From Phytophthora hibernalis (Eukaryota > Oomycota > Peronosporomycetes > Peronosporales > Peronosporaceae): 64,000 bases of DNA. Position numbers and translations under genes: made by a program. The notes under the pieces are model-generated. The model was not told the origin of the DNA and did no database searches. It saw only the letters and a program-made list of their open reading frames with translations. Where the stretch lies: NCBI GenBank assembly GCA_012656075.1, contig JAAKBF010000046.1:1-64000 (forward strand). Direction: 5' to 3'. Positions 43,719-54,560 of the stretch are shown one piece after another; position 1 is the first letter of the stretch; each line of letters opens with the position of its first letter.

Positions 43719-44499
43719 ACTTCCTACAAATAGAGGGCCTCTTACCCCCTGTGAGCATGCCTACCCAAACTTCATTTTCTGAACGCTTAGCGCTGTAACG
43801 TTTAGAAACCAAAGGGATTTATGGTACCGATAAGCAGGCCACTTTAATAGAGGGAAATTGGACCAAATTCCCACACCGTACCTTTATTAAGAATGAGATT
43901 TGACATCCAACTTTCTGAGCCAAATTTGGGGGTAAGAGGTGACTATCGATCTAGTAAAATGGATTCGTTGTTGGTTCAGACCGAATGTGTCTAACAAACG
44001 AGCTGCCGAAGAAGAAGCGAAGTATACCCCACAAAAGCAGAGTGGTCCTCCAATATTCACAAGCTATTAAGTTGCAAAAATGCTAGCGAATGAAGAAGCT
44101 GAGATCGGGTTGCTGAAGGGATTGACTACTCTACTGTTGATGCCGGGTGTAGATAGCAGTGGCCGTATACGATGATGTGGTGATGTCGGTCGCTGATGGA
44201 GTCGGGAATATAACGAACATATGTGAAAGTACTTGTGCGACGTGTTGCTGCAACGGACAATGAAATCTCTTCCGGGACGATGAAACTTACGGAGCAACCG
44301 ACACATTAATGAACCAGCAATAGCCACCAATTCGCCTTCTCATAGGAATCCCCCATTGCTACGACTCTTCAAAACCGATTCATTCCCCAATTCTCCTTCT
44401 TTGGAACACACAAGTCGACTGCACCACTGTCATCGCAGGCTGACGTCAAGGTGCCGTCTGGCCTACAGACTCCATTTCAACCCGGCCACGACATTCTTT

Positions 44500-46470
44500 A
44501 TGGCCTTCAAGTTACAGAGCGGAATCCTGAAACATCAGATGTGGTGTCTGTCGCTTGCAAGTTTGCATCAAATTCGGACGTGAAGTCACAGAAAATTCAA
44601 AGCGGAAGCGAACCTCTAATGTGCAGTATTTCAAATTTCCATTGCGAGTGGGTGCGTACAGAAGACATCACACGGTTGTTCATACGAATCTGTACAAACG
44701 GTACTGTTCGTTATCGCCTGAAGACAAGGGTGTTTCTTTGAGCGCCCCAATCACGCTAACACGATGCTCTCTCATATCGACTCAGAGGGACCGATCGAAT
44801 TTTTAATCAAGCGTTCAGTTGTAGACATCATTATTGGTGGCTTGCTTTTTGATCCTGATGATTTTGAAGGTCAGATTTCTTCCGCAAGGGCTCTCACTAT
44901 TTTCAAAGATGCTGGCGAAGGCGTTTACAAAGTGACAATTCGCGCCGTGCGGCTTTTTAGGTTGCTGATTGGATACGCAGCCGGTGGTGCCTCGTTTCGT
45001 AGCTCGGTACGCTTCACGCAGACAACAAAGACTGTGACCAATCTCAGCTATTTGGGTGGAGCTTCTGAAGGTCGATGCGCTCGTACATTCGTGTTGTATG
45101 TGCCGTCAATTTGGATCGAATCTGTCGCCTATTGACCGATTGCTGGGCTTACTCGATCGCTCAAGATGTCGGCAGCGCGCTGGGGACCTCGTACCTGGAT
45201 ATTCATGTACGTTTTCACACACCTTGCGGCCAACTTGTCAACCTACATTTGGTTGAGGTACCTTTATTTCAAAACAAAACTGCAGAAACTCTCTTTGAAG
45301 CTTGCAACGACGTATTGCATGTGATTGACGAGAAATGGCGGTCGAAGGTGTTGTCCGTGGGAACTGATGGTGAGCCAACAATGACCGGTCATGTTTCAGG
45401 CGTCCAAACCCGTTTCGACGAAGCTACTCTCTACTCCCTCGTTAGGATTTGGTGTGGACTTCATCAACTGGATTTGGTAGCACAAAAGAGTACAATCGAT
45501 TTTTTGATGATCTCTTCGTGACGACGCTAACAGGATTGTTGATCTGGTTACGTCGCCATTTTGGGCTTATTACACAGATGAAAACGACCTGCCCAGATTT
45601 GTCAACATGAGATGGCTTTCAATGCGTAAGGTGACTTCTTGGTTAGTAAAGCACCGAACACGCGTGATGGTTCAATTGGCGAAGAAAAACTGGTTTGCAG
45701 TCCATCAAAACAGTAGTGGGTGATACTGTGCAGCTTAAACGCTGTTGCAACTACACTTGGTAATACGGTCCAACGACTTCAAGGCCATAATACCCTACTT
45801 ACACAACAGGCAGCTGAACTGAATAATTTGAACTCGACGCTTTCAGATGACTGTGTGGTGTCCGGCCCCCATCCTCCTAGACCGATTCACCAGTTTCTAC
45901 TTGATGAATCGTACGTGGTCAGGGATACGTACGCCGTGAACGTGTCGGACGCACTAGACTGCAGGAACGTTTGCCATCGATATACTTCGGGATTTACCGC
46001 AGGAAGAAGTATAAAGCTGCGCTCGCACTGTTGCAGGTTTGTTTGCGGGCTTGGATGTCGGGATATCAAACATTGTTGCAACTCGCAACGCACAGAATGC
46101 AGCTGACGACGTGCAGCTACCACCTATTTTGCCTCATACCCTTGCGAAAGCACGTACATCACTAATTTGCGCTCTTATTCGTGACCACCGGCCTCACCTG
46201 GAGGAATCAGGGGGACCCCAGAACGCATTGAAGGTATTGAGACCGATCACCAAGAGCTAGTCCTGGCATGTCGTGGAGACGCGGACTTGCGTGAAGCACT
46301 GGCTAAATGCTCTGATGACCAAACCGGGTTTGAAGCTGGGTGGGCTCTTGTAGGAGGAGGATAATCAACACTGCAAGCATTTTGTGGACCCTTAGCAACT
46401 GTGTTCCCAAATACAGCGACAGTGGAGTTAGATTTCTCAGTCATCGGTTGGGAGAGAAATGAATACCGTC
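44500..46470 (+). pseudogene. hAT-like transposase with BED-type zinc finger, decayed
   Basis: The order of a hAT protein can be followed across many frames. A BED-like start ('FCIKFGREVTENSKRKRTS', 'KFPLRVGAYRRHHTVVHT', near 44555-44700) leads to 'LIKRSVVDIIIGGLLFDPDD'. Then come 'GTSYLDIHVRFHTPCGQLVN' (near 45190), 'VLSVGTDGEPTMTGHVSGVQ' (near 45345, likely catalytic Asp), 'WCGLHQLDLVAQKS' and 'PRFVNMRWLSMRKVTSWLVK'. The C-terminal dimerisation block 'FCGPLATVFPNTATVE' with 'DFSVIGWERNEYR' ends near 46468. There are many stops and frameshifts. The carrier fragment begins within about ten bases of this block, cutting off the natural C-terminus. Confidence 0.7.
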
Positions 46471-46471
46471 A

Positions 46472-46792
46472 TTTCTCTGTGGGCCACGCCCTTGCCGGCG
46501 ATGGCGGCCGGGTTGGTCTGCGCGCGGATCTTGAGCACGTCCAGCGGCAGCAGCGCGATCTCGCCCACGCCGATGAGCGATCCGGCCGACGCGTGCATCA
46601 TGGTCTTGGCGTTGCGCTCGCGGAACGTGTTCTCGAACCAGGCCGCGTGGTGGCGCGTCATGTAGTCCTGATCACGGGCTGGCCGCCGAACTTGTAGATG
46701 CGCTGCGAGATCTTGTAGCCGGCCGCGAAGCCCAGGCCCGGGAACAACGAGCGGTAGCGCGCGAACACGGGCCGCTCGTACTCGTCGCAGGA
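46472..46792 (-). pseudogene. Captured mitochondrial carrier gene fragment
   Basis: Mitochondrial carriers are six-helix transporters of the inner membrane, marked by PxDxxK/R motifs. The minus strand reads 'CDEYERPVFARYRSLFPGLG' and 'FAAGYKISQRIYKFGGQP', a frame change near 46665, then 'DYMTRHHAAWFENTFRERN' and 'GSLIGVGEIALLPLDVLKIR' with the signature PLDVLKIR, ending in 'NPAAIAGKG' at about 46475. It is very GC-rich, unlike the AT-rich transposon around it, and lies antisense to the transposase. Only one to two repeats' worth of carrier is present, without start or stop, and with a frameshift. It is not a working gene. Confidence 0.8.
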
Positions 46793-46831
46793 GATTTCCC
46801 TCTATTAGAGTGGCCTGCGATAAGGATACCT

Positions 46832-47579
46832 GAGTACAGCTTATCGAGGAAGTCCCTTTGAGTTCGACCACCTGTCATTGGTAAAATATAGCACCTTATG
46901 ATGCACTACGAGTGATTTCATTGGATAAATTGTGATACAGGGGTACATCTTATCGAGGAAATCCCCTCAAGAGTTGCTCATCACTTTGTATGACAAACCC
47001 GACGGCGGGGTACAGCTCATCGCGGAATTCTATAAATCAATCTCACTTTCGAATTTATTTCCTACCCCTCATCTCGACTACCAAGCTACGTCTGCATTCG
47101 CAATTGACCCCCCCACCTATTGGGTCTACAGTATTTTTTTACAGTACGTCATTAATACACCCTAAATTGGACACAGCACCAGAGTCCTCCAGAGTGGGCG
47201 GAAAGCATAGTAGTCTTGAATAGTGAGTAGATCATGTATTTTGACGATGCACCACGGCGGTACAGCTCATCGAGGAATTCGGTAGTTAGATGTCCATGTC
47301 ATGCTTACTCTCTCTTCTAATGACGCTACTCCTAGTGCCCCTTCACTTACCATGCAATGAAGTTGTGTATGCAGCCGATGGGACGGGAACGCCACCATTA
47401 CACTTGAGATTTTTATGGTGCCATGCAATGGGAACGGACACATGGGACGGGAACGGTTGGTCTCGTCTATACGCATACCCAGGGTTCAACAATCTAGGAG
47501 TAAGGTCTGGGTGCAGTGCCTTTATTAAGCTTTCAAAAATGCCTGTGGGAGAGCGATGGCTACAAAATGAAAAAAGAAA
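46832..47579. repeat. Scrambled Copia LTR pieces
   Basis: 47030-47105 ('ctcactttcg' ... 'cctacccctcatctcgacta') matches the reverse complement of 55485-55560. 47285-47480 ('catgtcatgcttactctctc' ... 'ttggtctcgt') matches 55560-55740 in the same sense, so the two pieces are in opposite orientations. The word 'tacagctcatcgnggaattc' precedes each piece (47017, 47263), and similar 'cttatcgaggaa' words lie at 46840 and 46950. After 47480, 'cagggttcaacaat' also appears after the plus-strand LTR at 51684. Confidence 0.65.
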
Positions 47580-47836
47580 CAGTAATATGCGTGAATAGGC
47601 AACGCGTGATATTAATGGGTTGACAGGGTATATAAGGTGTTAAAATCTGCGTGAATAAGCAACGGGTGTATAACTTATTTCCTGCGAAACTTTATATAAT
47701 GCCAGCAACAGCGAGACGAGGAGGAGATGGGCGAGGTACTTAAACACATTAATTGCTCGTCTTTACTTTTTACGCACACCTTATACACCCTCTCAACCCA
47801 TATATATCATGCGTTGCCTATTCACGCAGATTACTG
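47580..47836. mobile_element. 257-bp MITE with about 60-bp TIRs
   Basis: The left end 'cagtaatatgcgtgaatagg' (47580) and onward to 'ggtatataaggtgt' is matched by the reverse complement of the right end (to 47836), with about five mismatches in 60 bp. An extra internal copy of 'ctgcgtgaataagcaacg' lies near 47650. No target duplication is obvious. The element can fold almost completely on itself. Confidence 0.85.
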
Positions 47837-47958
47837 CATCGAATTCCTGCCGTTATAAAACGCCCCCTTGTTTCTTTGTGAAGGGTCGCAAAACACCCGC
47901 AAACAGTCTAAAGATCACTTCAGAGGTCTTAGGGTGGTTCACTTCCTAACTATCGTCA

Positions 47959-48654
47959 ATGGAATCACGCCCGCCACAACATGATATTAACGGAGCTCTT
48001 CGCGACAGCAAGAAACCCAAGACCGTGAACAAGCGAGAGCAATGGCTTCCCAAATACGAGCTGGAGCTAGGAATTCGGCCAGGCAGCAAAGCTAACGGTC
48101 GGGTGGTGAACGCTTTCTGTAATTTTTGTCGCTTATTTGTTCGTGAAGACGAGAGAGCGGGAGCCACCCAAGAGATTTCAGAATTTGCTCAAGTTCTATC
48201 AGCTAAGAAGTGGAGGAAAAAACTACGCGGCCTGGCGTCTTCAGATCTTTTCGTAAAGACAAACTTATGACTCATCTTACAGACCAGAACACTCATCATT
48301 GACCTGAATACGACAGCCTACCGCTTGACGACAAAATTCGACGAAGCAACTTTTCCAGGGACCCCAATATAATCCCGTTTTTGCCGTCCCAGCCAGCGTT
48401 TTTTTTCGAGTACCAATCGGTGTGATGAGCGCGATAAACGTTTGTACTTCGACGATGGAGTGCCCCTGGATGACGCCTTTGAGGAGCAGGACGACGGCAG
48501 TAGTGTGATATCTATCGTAAACCGAGAGCACTCAAGACAATTTTGGAGTGCGTGTCGAGTTCATCTAGCTATCGCTGCCGTGATAGTCACCCTCGCTGCT
48601 CTTTCGACTTGCTGCCCAGCTCTTAAAAGACTCTTCTACGAAGTGGTCGCGTAG
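47959..48654 (+). pseudogene. Zinc-finger/BED-like transposon protein remnant
   Basis: From ATG 47959: 'ALRDSKKPKTVNKREQWLPK', then 'GRVVNAFCNFCRLFVREDER', a CxxC pair like the start of a BED or similar DNA-binding finger. A frameshift near 48165 leads to 'KFYQLRSGGKNYAAWRLQIF'. A later plus-strand segment (48442-48654) reads 'DGVPLDDAFEEQDDGSSVIS' and a hydrophobic C-terminus. It resembles the N-terminal parts of oomycete hAT-like proteins, but no catalytic core is seen. Confidence 0.45.
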
Positions 48655-48739
48655 GGCGCCTCCCTGCCGATAAAAATACGTGCTGCTATGATTCAAATTC
48701 TACGGTACAGTGTTAGAAGTTTTATAGTTAAGTGTTAGG

Positions 48740-49460
48740 GCTTTAATATAAGCGATAACATGTTCAACAACAGTACCTGGGGCCCTTCCAACTTGCTGCA
48801 TAGCGCTTTCGCTCTTTATCCAGCCAAGTTGTTCCACGTACATGGTTGACATTTTCGTCCAAGTAGACCTCGGGTCTAATCGGATTGTTGTTACGATACC
48901 GATTGCCAATATTTTGTTGTAAGTAGGTCGCTCGATATGCCACATTCTGCAAAGAGTCGGCAAGGTAATGGCGACTTTCGCCCTTGACGTAGCTGTAACC
49001 AAGACGGCGTAAAAGTAGGCCCATTGAACGTCGAGAAATCTTAATAGCCGTGCACCGAAGATCTTCATCACTAATCATTTGTGCGGTAACTGGCTGTCGT
49101 TCCTTATTGCACTCATCGATGTACATGCTGATAGCGGGCGATACGTCCTCAGGTTCATACCCATGAGGGCGCCCTCGATTTTCCTCGACATGTACCTGTG
49201 TTTTTAATTATTACAGGTTTTTGTTATATATCGTTAGGGTAACAAAAGCACACGAACCTCAGCATGTCGAGAGCCTTCACGGTCCAGATACGCCTTCAGA
49301 CGCGAGCAATTGTTGCCTCTGGCGTCCCAATACACAGATGCACCATTTCGCGCGTGCACCCTGCCGCCTCGGGGCCTCCTTGCCTCTGATTTTGGAAGAG
49401 CTTGAATGCGCTCACGATCATATCCCGCTCTGCATCACTTAGTCGTTTGCCTCTCACCAT
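48740..49460 (-). pseudogene. Tc1/mariner-like transposase N-terminal half
   Basis: Starting at 49460 the minus strand reads 'MVRGKRLSDAERDMIVSA' and a helix-turn-helix-like region to about 49240. After a gap (a possible intron or insertion around 49200) it continues 'NRGRPHGYEPEDVSPAISM', 'ISRRSMGLLLRRLGYSYVKG' and 'RPEVYLDENVNHVRGTTWLD', where the Asp of YLDE is the first catalytic residue of the IS630-Tc1-mariner type. It stops shortly after 'RYAASWKGPRYCC'. The rest of the DDE core is missing. Confidence 0.6.
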
Positions 49461-49855
49461 TCTTCAAACGGGTGACAGCGTATAAAGCTAACTGCATTCG
49501 CTAGATAAGACCCCCGCATCGTTTTAAGGGTCGTTTCAGCTCCATCCGCCTAATATTAGGTGTGTAATGATAGCAAAAATGCTCGTGTTACAATTCCTGG
49601 TATCAACTATTTTGGCCAGTACAACAGTGGTGCAGGTTTTTGGGTTAAACTAATACAACCTAGGTGGACAGAGGGTTTACAGCCAACCCAGTGTAAGGGA
49701 TCGTTCCTGGTCTTCAGGTTTTGATCCAACGCTCGTTGACCGTGGTAAGGGAAGCGAGTGTTGTTAGTGGGACTCATACCACTCGGTAGTTAGATTTTCT
49801 GCGTAATCCTACACGACACAGGGTCGTGTCATCTCAAGCGACGAGCTTCTCGCCA
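49461..49855. other. Gene-free stretch before the plus-strand Copia half
   Basis: No coding sequence is supported. 'tggtatcaactatttt' followed by 'ggccagtac' (49599-49624) recurs in altered form at 52482-52508 ('tggtatcaactatta', 'ggccagtgc'), so both may belong to one unnamed repeat. Confidence 0.5.
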
Positions 49856-50960
49856 TTGAAGACGGCCAAGTAAATGGCTGCAACGCAGGAGGCCCCCAAG
49901 TTGTACACAGAAGCTACGAACCGAGCGGACCGCGACGCATGGAAGAATTCTATTGTAAGTGAGCTTGCGACGCTCACTGCAAACAAGACCTCCCAAGCAC
50001 ACACCAGCGGTCGATGAGTATTCGCGTTGAAGCGCGATGAGAAGGGGCAAGTCGTTCGTCACAAGGCTCAACTGGTCGCCAAAGAACACTCGCATCGTCA
50101 TGGCATCGATTACGAGAAAATGTACTCGCGGGTGGATTACTTGAACTCGATCCGTGCAAAGCTGGCAAAGTGCTGCGCGGACGTAATGTAGATCGAGCAG
50201 TGCGACGTCGACATCGCGTTCCTGTTTGGCAAGCTTGAAGAGAAGATCTACATGGAACTCCCTGAAGAGATACGGGAGCTGGTGACGTTGGCTGAAGCTG
50301 AAGAGGAGGATGACTTCGTGTGTCTACTGGTGCAAACATTGAACGGACTCAATCAGGCGTCTCGTGTTTGGAATGAGACCATCGACAAACACCTCAAGGA
50401 CATGGGGTTCAGGCCTGCTGTTGCTAACCCGTGCGTCTACACAAGAGGCGACGGATCCGACGAATGTGTGGTATGGTTCTACGTTGATGACATACTGATT
50501 GCATCGCGAGAAAGGGCCATCATTGTGTCGGTGAAGGCTAGGATCGCGGAGAAGTTCCGGATCAAGGACCTCGGGAGGGAACGCTTCATTCTCGGCATAG
50601 AGATCGACTACGGCATGGAGAGCAGAACGTTGTCCATCAGACAACATGCGTACGCAGCTTCGATCATCAAGAAGATCGGTCAAGTGGACGCAAAGCTGTG
50701 CCTGACACCGCTGGAGCCTGGTGTGCATCTGACATAAGCTGACGAAGTATAAACTGAAAACGACAAGGCCAAGGTGAAGTCGAAGCCTTATCGGTCACTT
50801 GTCGGAAGCCTGATGTATTCGGCATGTGGAACGCGCCCCGACATTTTGATTGCAGTTGCCAAATTGAGTCGTTTCTTGAGAACCCTGGGGAAGCACTGGG
50901 ACGCCGGCATCAAGGTGGTGAGGTACCTGTTGAAGACGAAGGATGTGGGCATCGTGTACG
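49856..50960 (+). pseudogene. Copia polyprotein: reverse transcriptase region
   Basis: Copia reverse transcriptase copies the element RNA. The frame reads 'MATTQEAPKLYTEATNRADR' (near 49875), 'KRDEKGQVVRHKAQLVAKEH', a stop at 50188-50190, 'IEQCDVDIAFLFGKLEEKIY', and the catalytic 'CVVWFYVDDILIAS' (YVDD near 50480). Then come 'RFILGIEIDYGMESRTLSIR' to a stop at 50735, and 'RSLVGSLMYSACGTRPDI' into the RNase H linker. Stops at 50190 and 50737 make it defective. No LTR, gag or integrase lies upstream on this strand. Confidence 0.85.
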
Positions 50961-51052
50961 GCTGCCGGTCATTTACATCGGAGTAAGCTACAAGTTATGT
51001 GCTACTTGGCACATAACTTGTAGCTTACTCCGATGTAGAATGGACCGGCAGC
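50961..51052. repeat. Snap-back hairpin inside the RNase H coding region
   Basis: There is a perfect 29-bp inverted repeat (50974-51002 and 51009-51037) around a 6-nt loop. The homology extends outward with two small gaps to 50961 and 51052. The right arm is the normal coding sequence ('LVAYSDVEWTGSRDAR'); the left arm is its inverted copy and brings a stop codon. Confidence 0.9.
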
Positions 51053-51481
51053 CGCGACGCTCGGCGAGCGGGATGATGCTGATGCTGTGTGGTGTCGCGC
51101 TCAACATTCCAGAAGACTGTCGCGCTGAGTTCGACTGAAGCAGAGTACATGGCGCTAAGCGACTGTGTGGAGGATTGCGTTTGGATGCGTCGTCTCCTGA
51201 AAGACTTTGGAGCGGAGCAGAGCGAACCCGCAGTGATCTACGAGGACAACCAAGGCGCGATGGTTTTGGCGAAGAATGTTGGCTACCAGGCACGTACGAG
51301 GCACATTGACATTCGCTTCCACTTCATTGGTGAGAAGGTGATCAACAAGGAAGTTGAGCTGGAGTTCGTGGAGTCGAAGAACCAACTCGCTGACCTCCTG
51401 ACCAAGGGTCTGTCTACGAAAACGCTACGCTACCTGATGATGCGTGCTAACGTCGGGCCCAAGCTCGAGACTTCGAATTGA
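51009..51481 (+). pseudogene. Copia RNase H region
   Basis: After the hairpin: 'LVAYSDVEWTGSRDAR' (first RNase H Asp), a frame break, then 'TVALSSTEAEYMALSDCVED' (Glu), 'AVIYEDNQGAMVLAKNVGYQ' (Asp) and 'ARTRHIDIRFHFI', ending 'KTLRYLMMRANVGPKLETSN' at 51481. This is the standard C-terminal end of Copia Pol. A purine run, GAGGGGG, right after the stop fits a polypurine tract. Confidence 0.85.
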
Positions 51482-51485
51482 GGGG

Positions 51486-51760
51486 GTCTTGCGATTGCAC
51501 TTTGTCGTCTGCTCGGCTGTGTACCTTTAGGCACACGTCCTGTGCGTTCTGTCTCGTGGCTTATGGGGTAAATAGTTGAAGTGACATGAACGTGGCGATC
51601 TGATTGGGTGGTTATCTGGGATCGGGGTGATATGATTGGTCGGTACGGTTGAAGTCGGTATTGCATATGTGATTGGCATGCGCAGGGTTCAACAATTAAG
51701 GCATTCTTGCCTGTTACCTTTATTAACTTTAGAGGCACTCTCAAATACTTAATAAAGGCA
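51486..51760 (+). repeat. Copia 3' LTR (partial), plus orientation
   Basis: It starts 'tcttgcgattgcactttgtc' directly after the purine tract. It aligns with the reverse complement of 55940 down to about 55750: 'gtcgtctgctcggct', 'gtggcttatggggt', 'aatagttgaagtgacatgaa', 'gattgggtggtt', 'tgatatgattggtcggt', 'gttgaagtcgg'. Similarity ends near 51680, where 'cagggttcaacaat' begins, so the LTR is truncated. Confidence 0.75.
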
Positions 51761-53159
51761 GTCCATACAAAATATGAGTCAACAGTGCCTACCAATACAG
51801 TTTACCAGTTATTAAAAATAGGTAGTAGATCATAGCAATCAGAACGATCGAATGATTTTAAAAGGTGCAGTGATGCCGTGCATTTGAATAGATTATGATG
51901 ACCTATGAAGCCGTCCGCGAGGCTGCAGCTTCAATTACTTTAAAGTACTGCGTCGCATGTAGCTCTCCTTCCAGTGAGAAATTGGAGAGCTGGGTTCTTA
52001 CTTTGCTTTTTAACTGCTGAAATCCGCCTCGACAGTGTGCGTACTAGGTGGAATGATTGCTACTTAATATTCATCAACTGCCGAAAAATTACAGCGAACG
52101 TATTCGCGAAGAAGACATCGAATACGCAGACGAAGGAGAAGGATATAATAGTGATACCACGACAGGATTTGTTCTGTTACAATCGACCAATCGCTCCCGT
52201 CAAGCTGACTGAGGCAATATTACCCTAAACACCACGTGTTTTGACGGCCCCGCCAATAGATTTCCTCCATTGTGGTGATGCATCGTCTAACCCTTATTGA
52301 ACCCTTTCCCCAAACTTTTGAGTGGCCGACGACTTTTTTTCTAGCGGCTATATGTCCTCAACGACGCTGAATTCGTCAAATCTGACTTCAAAATCGGAAT
52401 CTCCGGGTGCGAATTACCCTTTTTATCTAACTATCGTATACGGAAAGTCACCATCTTCTATGTGTACAATCAGGTTGAATTTTGGTATCAACTATTATGG
52501 CCAGTGCAATAGCCACGAGCGAGGGCTAGTATTCAATATTGCGTTTTCACGCGAACTGCCGCAGTCCTTCAGAAGGAAGGGTACCGGATGTCAAGTCTAA
52601 TACGGGTAAAACCTTTGCGGGTAATAAAATATATTGGGAACACTCGGTCGCACTATAATATATAGAAGGTGACGCTCCTCGTCGCTTCCAAAACTGGGCA
52701 CTAAAATATCTTGGACTGATCAGCAACATCAGCAACAAACCCTCGGTTCAATTTACCTTGAGTTCGTTGACAGGCATCCCACGTAGCCGGGCGTAGCCAG
52801 ACCCTAATATAATCTAGTTAGACCTACCGAAGACGGACTTGACCCTTGGTGACTTGGGGGAAGACTACGGATATATTTCTGTTGATCTATGGTTCTGAGA
52901 GCCTCTGTAGGTCATTCTATAGGTAGTCCTTTATCTTAATACGAATATCAAGTGTGAACAGATCCCCGTATGTGATCCTGTACCCGGCTCTAAAAGACCG
53001 AGGGTACGAAACTGAAATGGGTACAAACGAGGGTTCGTTCCCTCGGCCGGGAGTTTATTCTACCCGGCCGAGACCTTGGTCACTATACTGCCACGGTCAA
53101 TGCGGTGCGGGGAATATAATCCGCCAATTAGAGCACGCTGGTCACTTTCCGCCAGCATA
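51761..53159. other. AT-rich gene-free stretch between the Copia halves
   Basis: I see no coding sequence. A 10-bp perfect inverted pair, 'ctcggccggg'/'cccggccgag', at 53042-53051 and 53063-53072 is separated by 11 nt. The rest is low in structure. Confidence 0.5.
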
Positions 53160-54560
53160 GGCAACCAGATAAACTGTCGGCCGAGCACTCCCAAATCTCG
53201 ACGCAACACCTGGCTCACCTTTTGACGCTTGTATCAAATAGCAGAAGAAGTAACAACCTGCTTATTACGCCCTCCAGCTTCCTCAGGATCATTGGTCTTT
53301 TCGATGTATCGAGCACGTGAGCGAATAATCATGGGGTGATCCGGGACAGAAACGATTGCGCCTTCTGTAATTACCTCATGTTGAAGTGGGATCATCTCCT
53401 CATTATGGATGGGGAGAGTTCGCGACGGTTCATAGCTCGGGGCAGTAGCTTAAGGCACAGTGACATTGTTCCCGTCATCGTTATCTCCATCCTAGATCTC
53501 CGTCATGAAGTCATCTGGGCTAGTGGTCTCCTTGAACTTGACAGTGCGAACGATTTGCACTTTTCCCATTGCTACATTGAGTACGCGGTATCCCTTGACA
53601 CCATCATCGTTGCCCATGAATCGGCACTTGACTGCCTTGGCATGACATCCAGCTTGCAACACTTTTCGTCAGCAAAGTGTGCGTAGCCGAGTGCACCGAA
53701 CACCTTCAGGTTCTTGAGCTGAGGTTTCTTCTGGTACATGATCTCGTACGGTGTCTTCACAGTCACAGTGTTGGGAATCCTGTTGATGATTCACGCAGAC
53801 GTGCTGACTGCTCTAGCCCACCACTTCTTGTCGATTCCTTCATGATAGAGCATGCAACGGGCCATCTCAACGAGACTCCGGTTCATGCGCTCAGCCAGTC
53901 AATTTTGCTGAGCCGTGTACGGCACCGTCTTCAAGAGTCGACCCGTGTACTCCCCGCCGTTGTCCGAACAGAGACGCTTGATCTTATGACCAGTAGCGTT
54001 TGCCAAGTCGGCCATGAACATCTTGAACTTCACCAAGACTTACGACTTATTCTTCATGAAGTATACCGTGACGCGGCGTGAGTTGTCATCAATGAATGTA
54101 ACAACGTACGTGCACCCACCCGGTGTCTTCGTCTGCATTGGCTCCACGACGTCAGAGTGGACGAGGCCCAGGACCCCCGCACTCTTAATGGTCTTCTCGG
54201 GCTTGCGAGGAAGTTTTGTCCTCGTGCACCTTTCCCACGCATCAACGAGCACAAACGTCCGCAGTCGTAGGTGTTTCCGTAATCCGCGGCAACCCTTCGG
54301 CCATCGTGAGTAGCTGATCGTAGCGCTTGTACGGGATATGGCCTAGAGGTGCGTGCAACACGCTCCACGGCTTTTTACGATGTGTCGTTGCAGCACGACA
54401 GACCTCGTCCCCCACTGTCTTCAGCTTGTAGACATTTCCACAGCGATTTGCCTCCGTGATGTATGAATCGCCGTAGCGAAAGACACACTTGTTCTTACTG
54501 AACTGCACGACGACGTCCTTCTCGGGCTGCTTCGCCACCGAGATGAGGCTCCATCAACCT
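53160..54560 (-). pseudogene. Copia integrase region, minus strand
   Basis: Reading the minus strand: the zinc-binding part is 'HAPLGHIPYKRYDQLLTMA' (near 54350) and 'CERCTRTKLPRKPEKTIK' (near 54230). The catalytic core includes 'GLVHSDVVEPMQTKTPGG' (first Asp) and 'YVVTFIDDNSRRVTVYFM', then 'RLCSDNGGEYTGRLLKTVP' (second Asp, near 53970) and 'LAERMNRSLVEMARCMLY' (Glu). 'TPYEIMYQKKPQLKNLKVFG' follows near 53745, and the linker 'RARYIEKTNDPEEAGGRNK' near 53280. Several single-base breaks occur. The frame fades near 53160, before any reverse transcriptase. Confidence 0.8.

Larger units (their letters stand above)
43835..46817. mobile_element. hAT-type transposon, 2983 bp, with 7-bp target duplication
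   Basis: The 25-bp TIRs 'caggccactytaatagaggg' begin at 43835 and end at 46817, with one mismatch. CGATAAG at 43828-43834 is repeated at 46818-46824. hAT elements make 8-bp duplications and usually start CAG; here 7 bp match, so one base may have changed. The interior holds a decayed hAT-like transposase and, against the right end, a captured mitochondrial-carrier fragment. Confidence 0.8.

Noticed and set aside
46437..46871. Complete mitochondrial carrier gene
   Set aside because: Only part of the family is present, with a frame break near 46665 and no natural start or end; it lies inside a hAT element.
53042..53072. GC hairpin as a terminator
   Set aside because: The genome is eukaryotic and no transcript end is indicated; a T-run does not follow. 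Kept only as a note.
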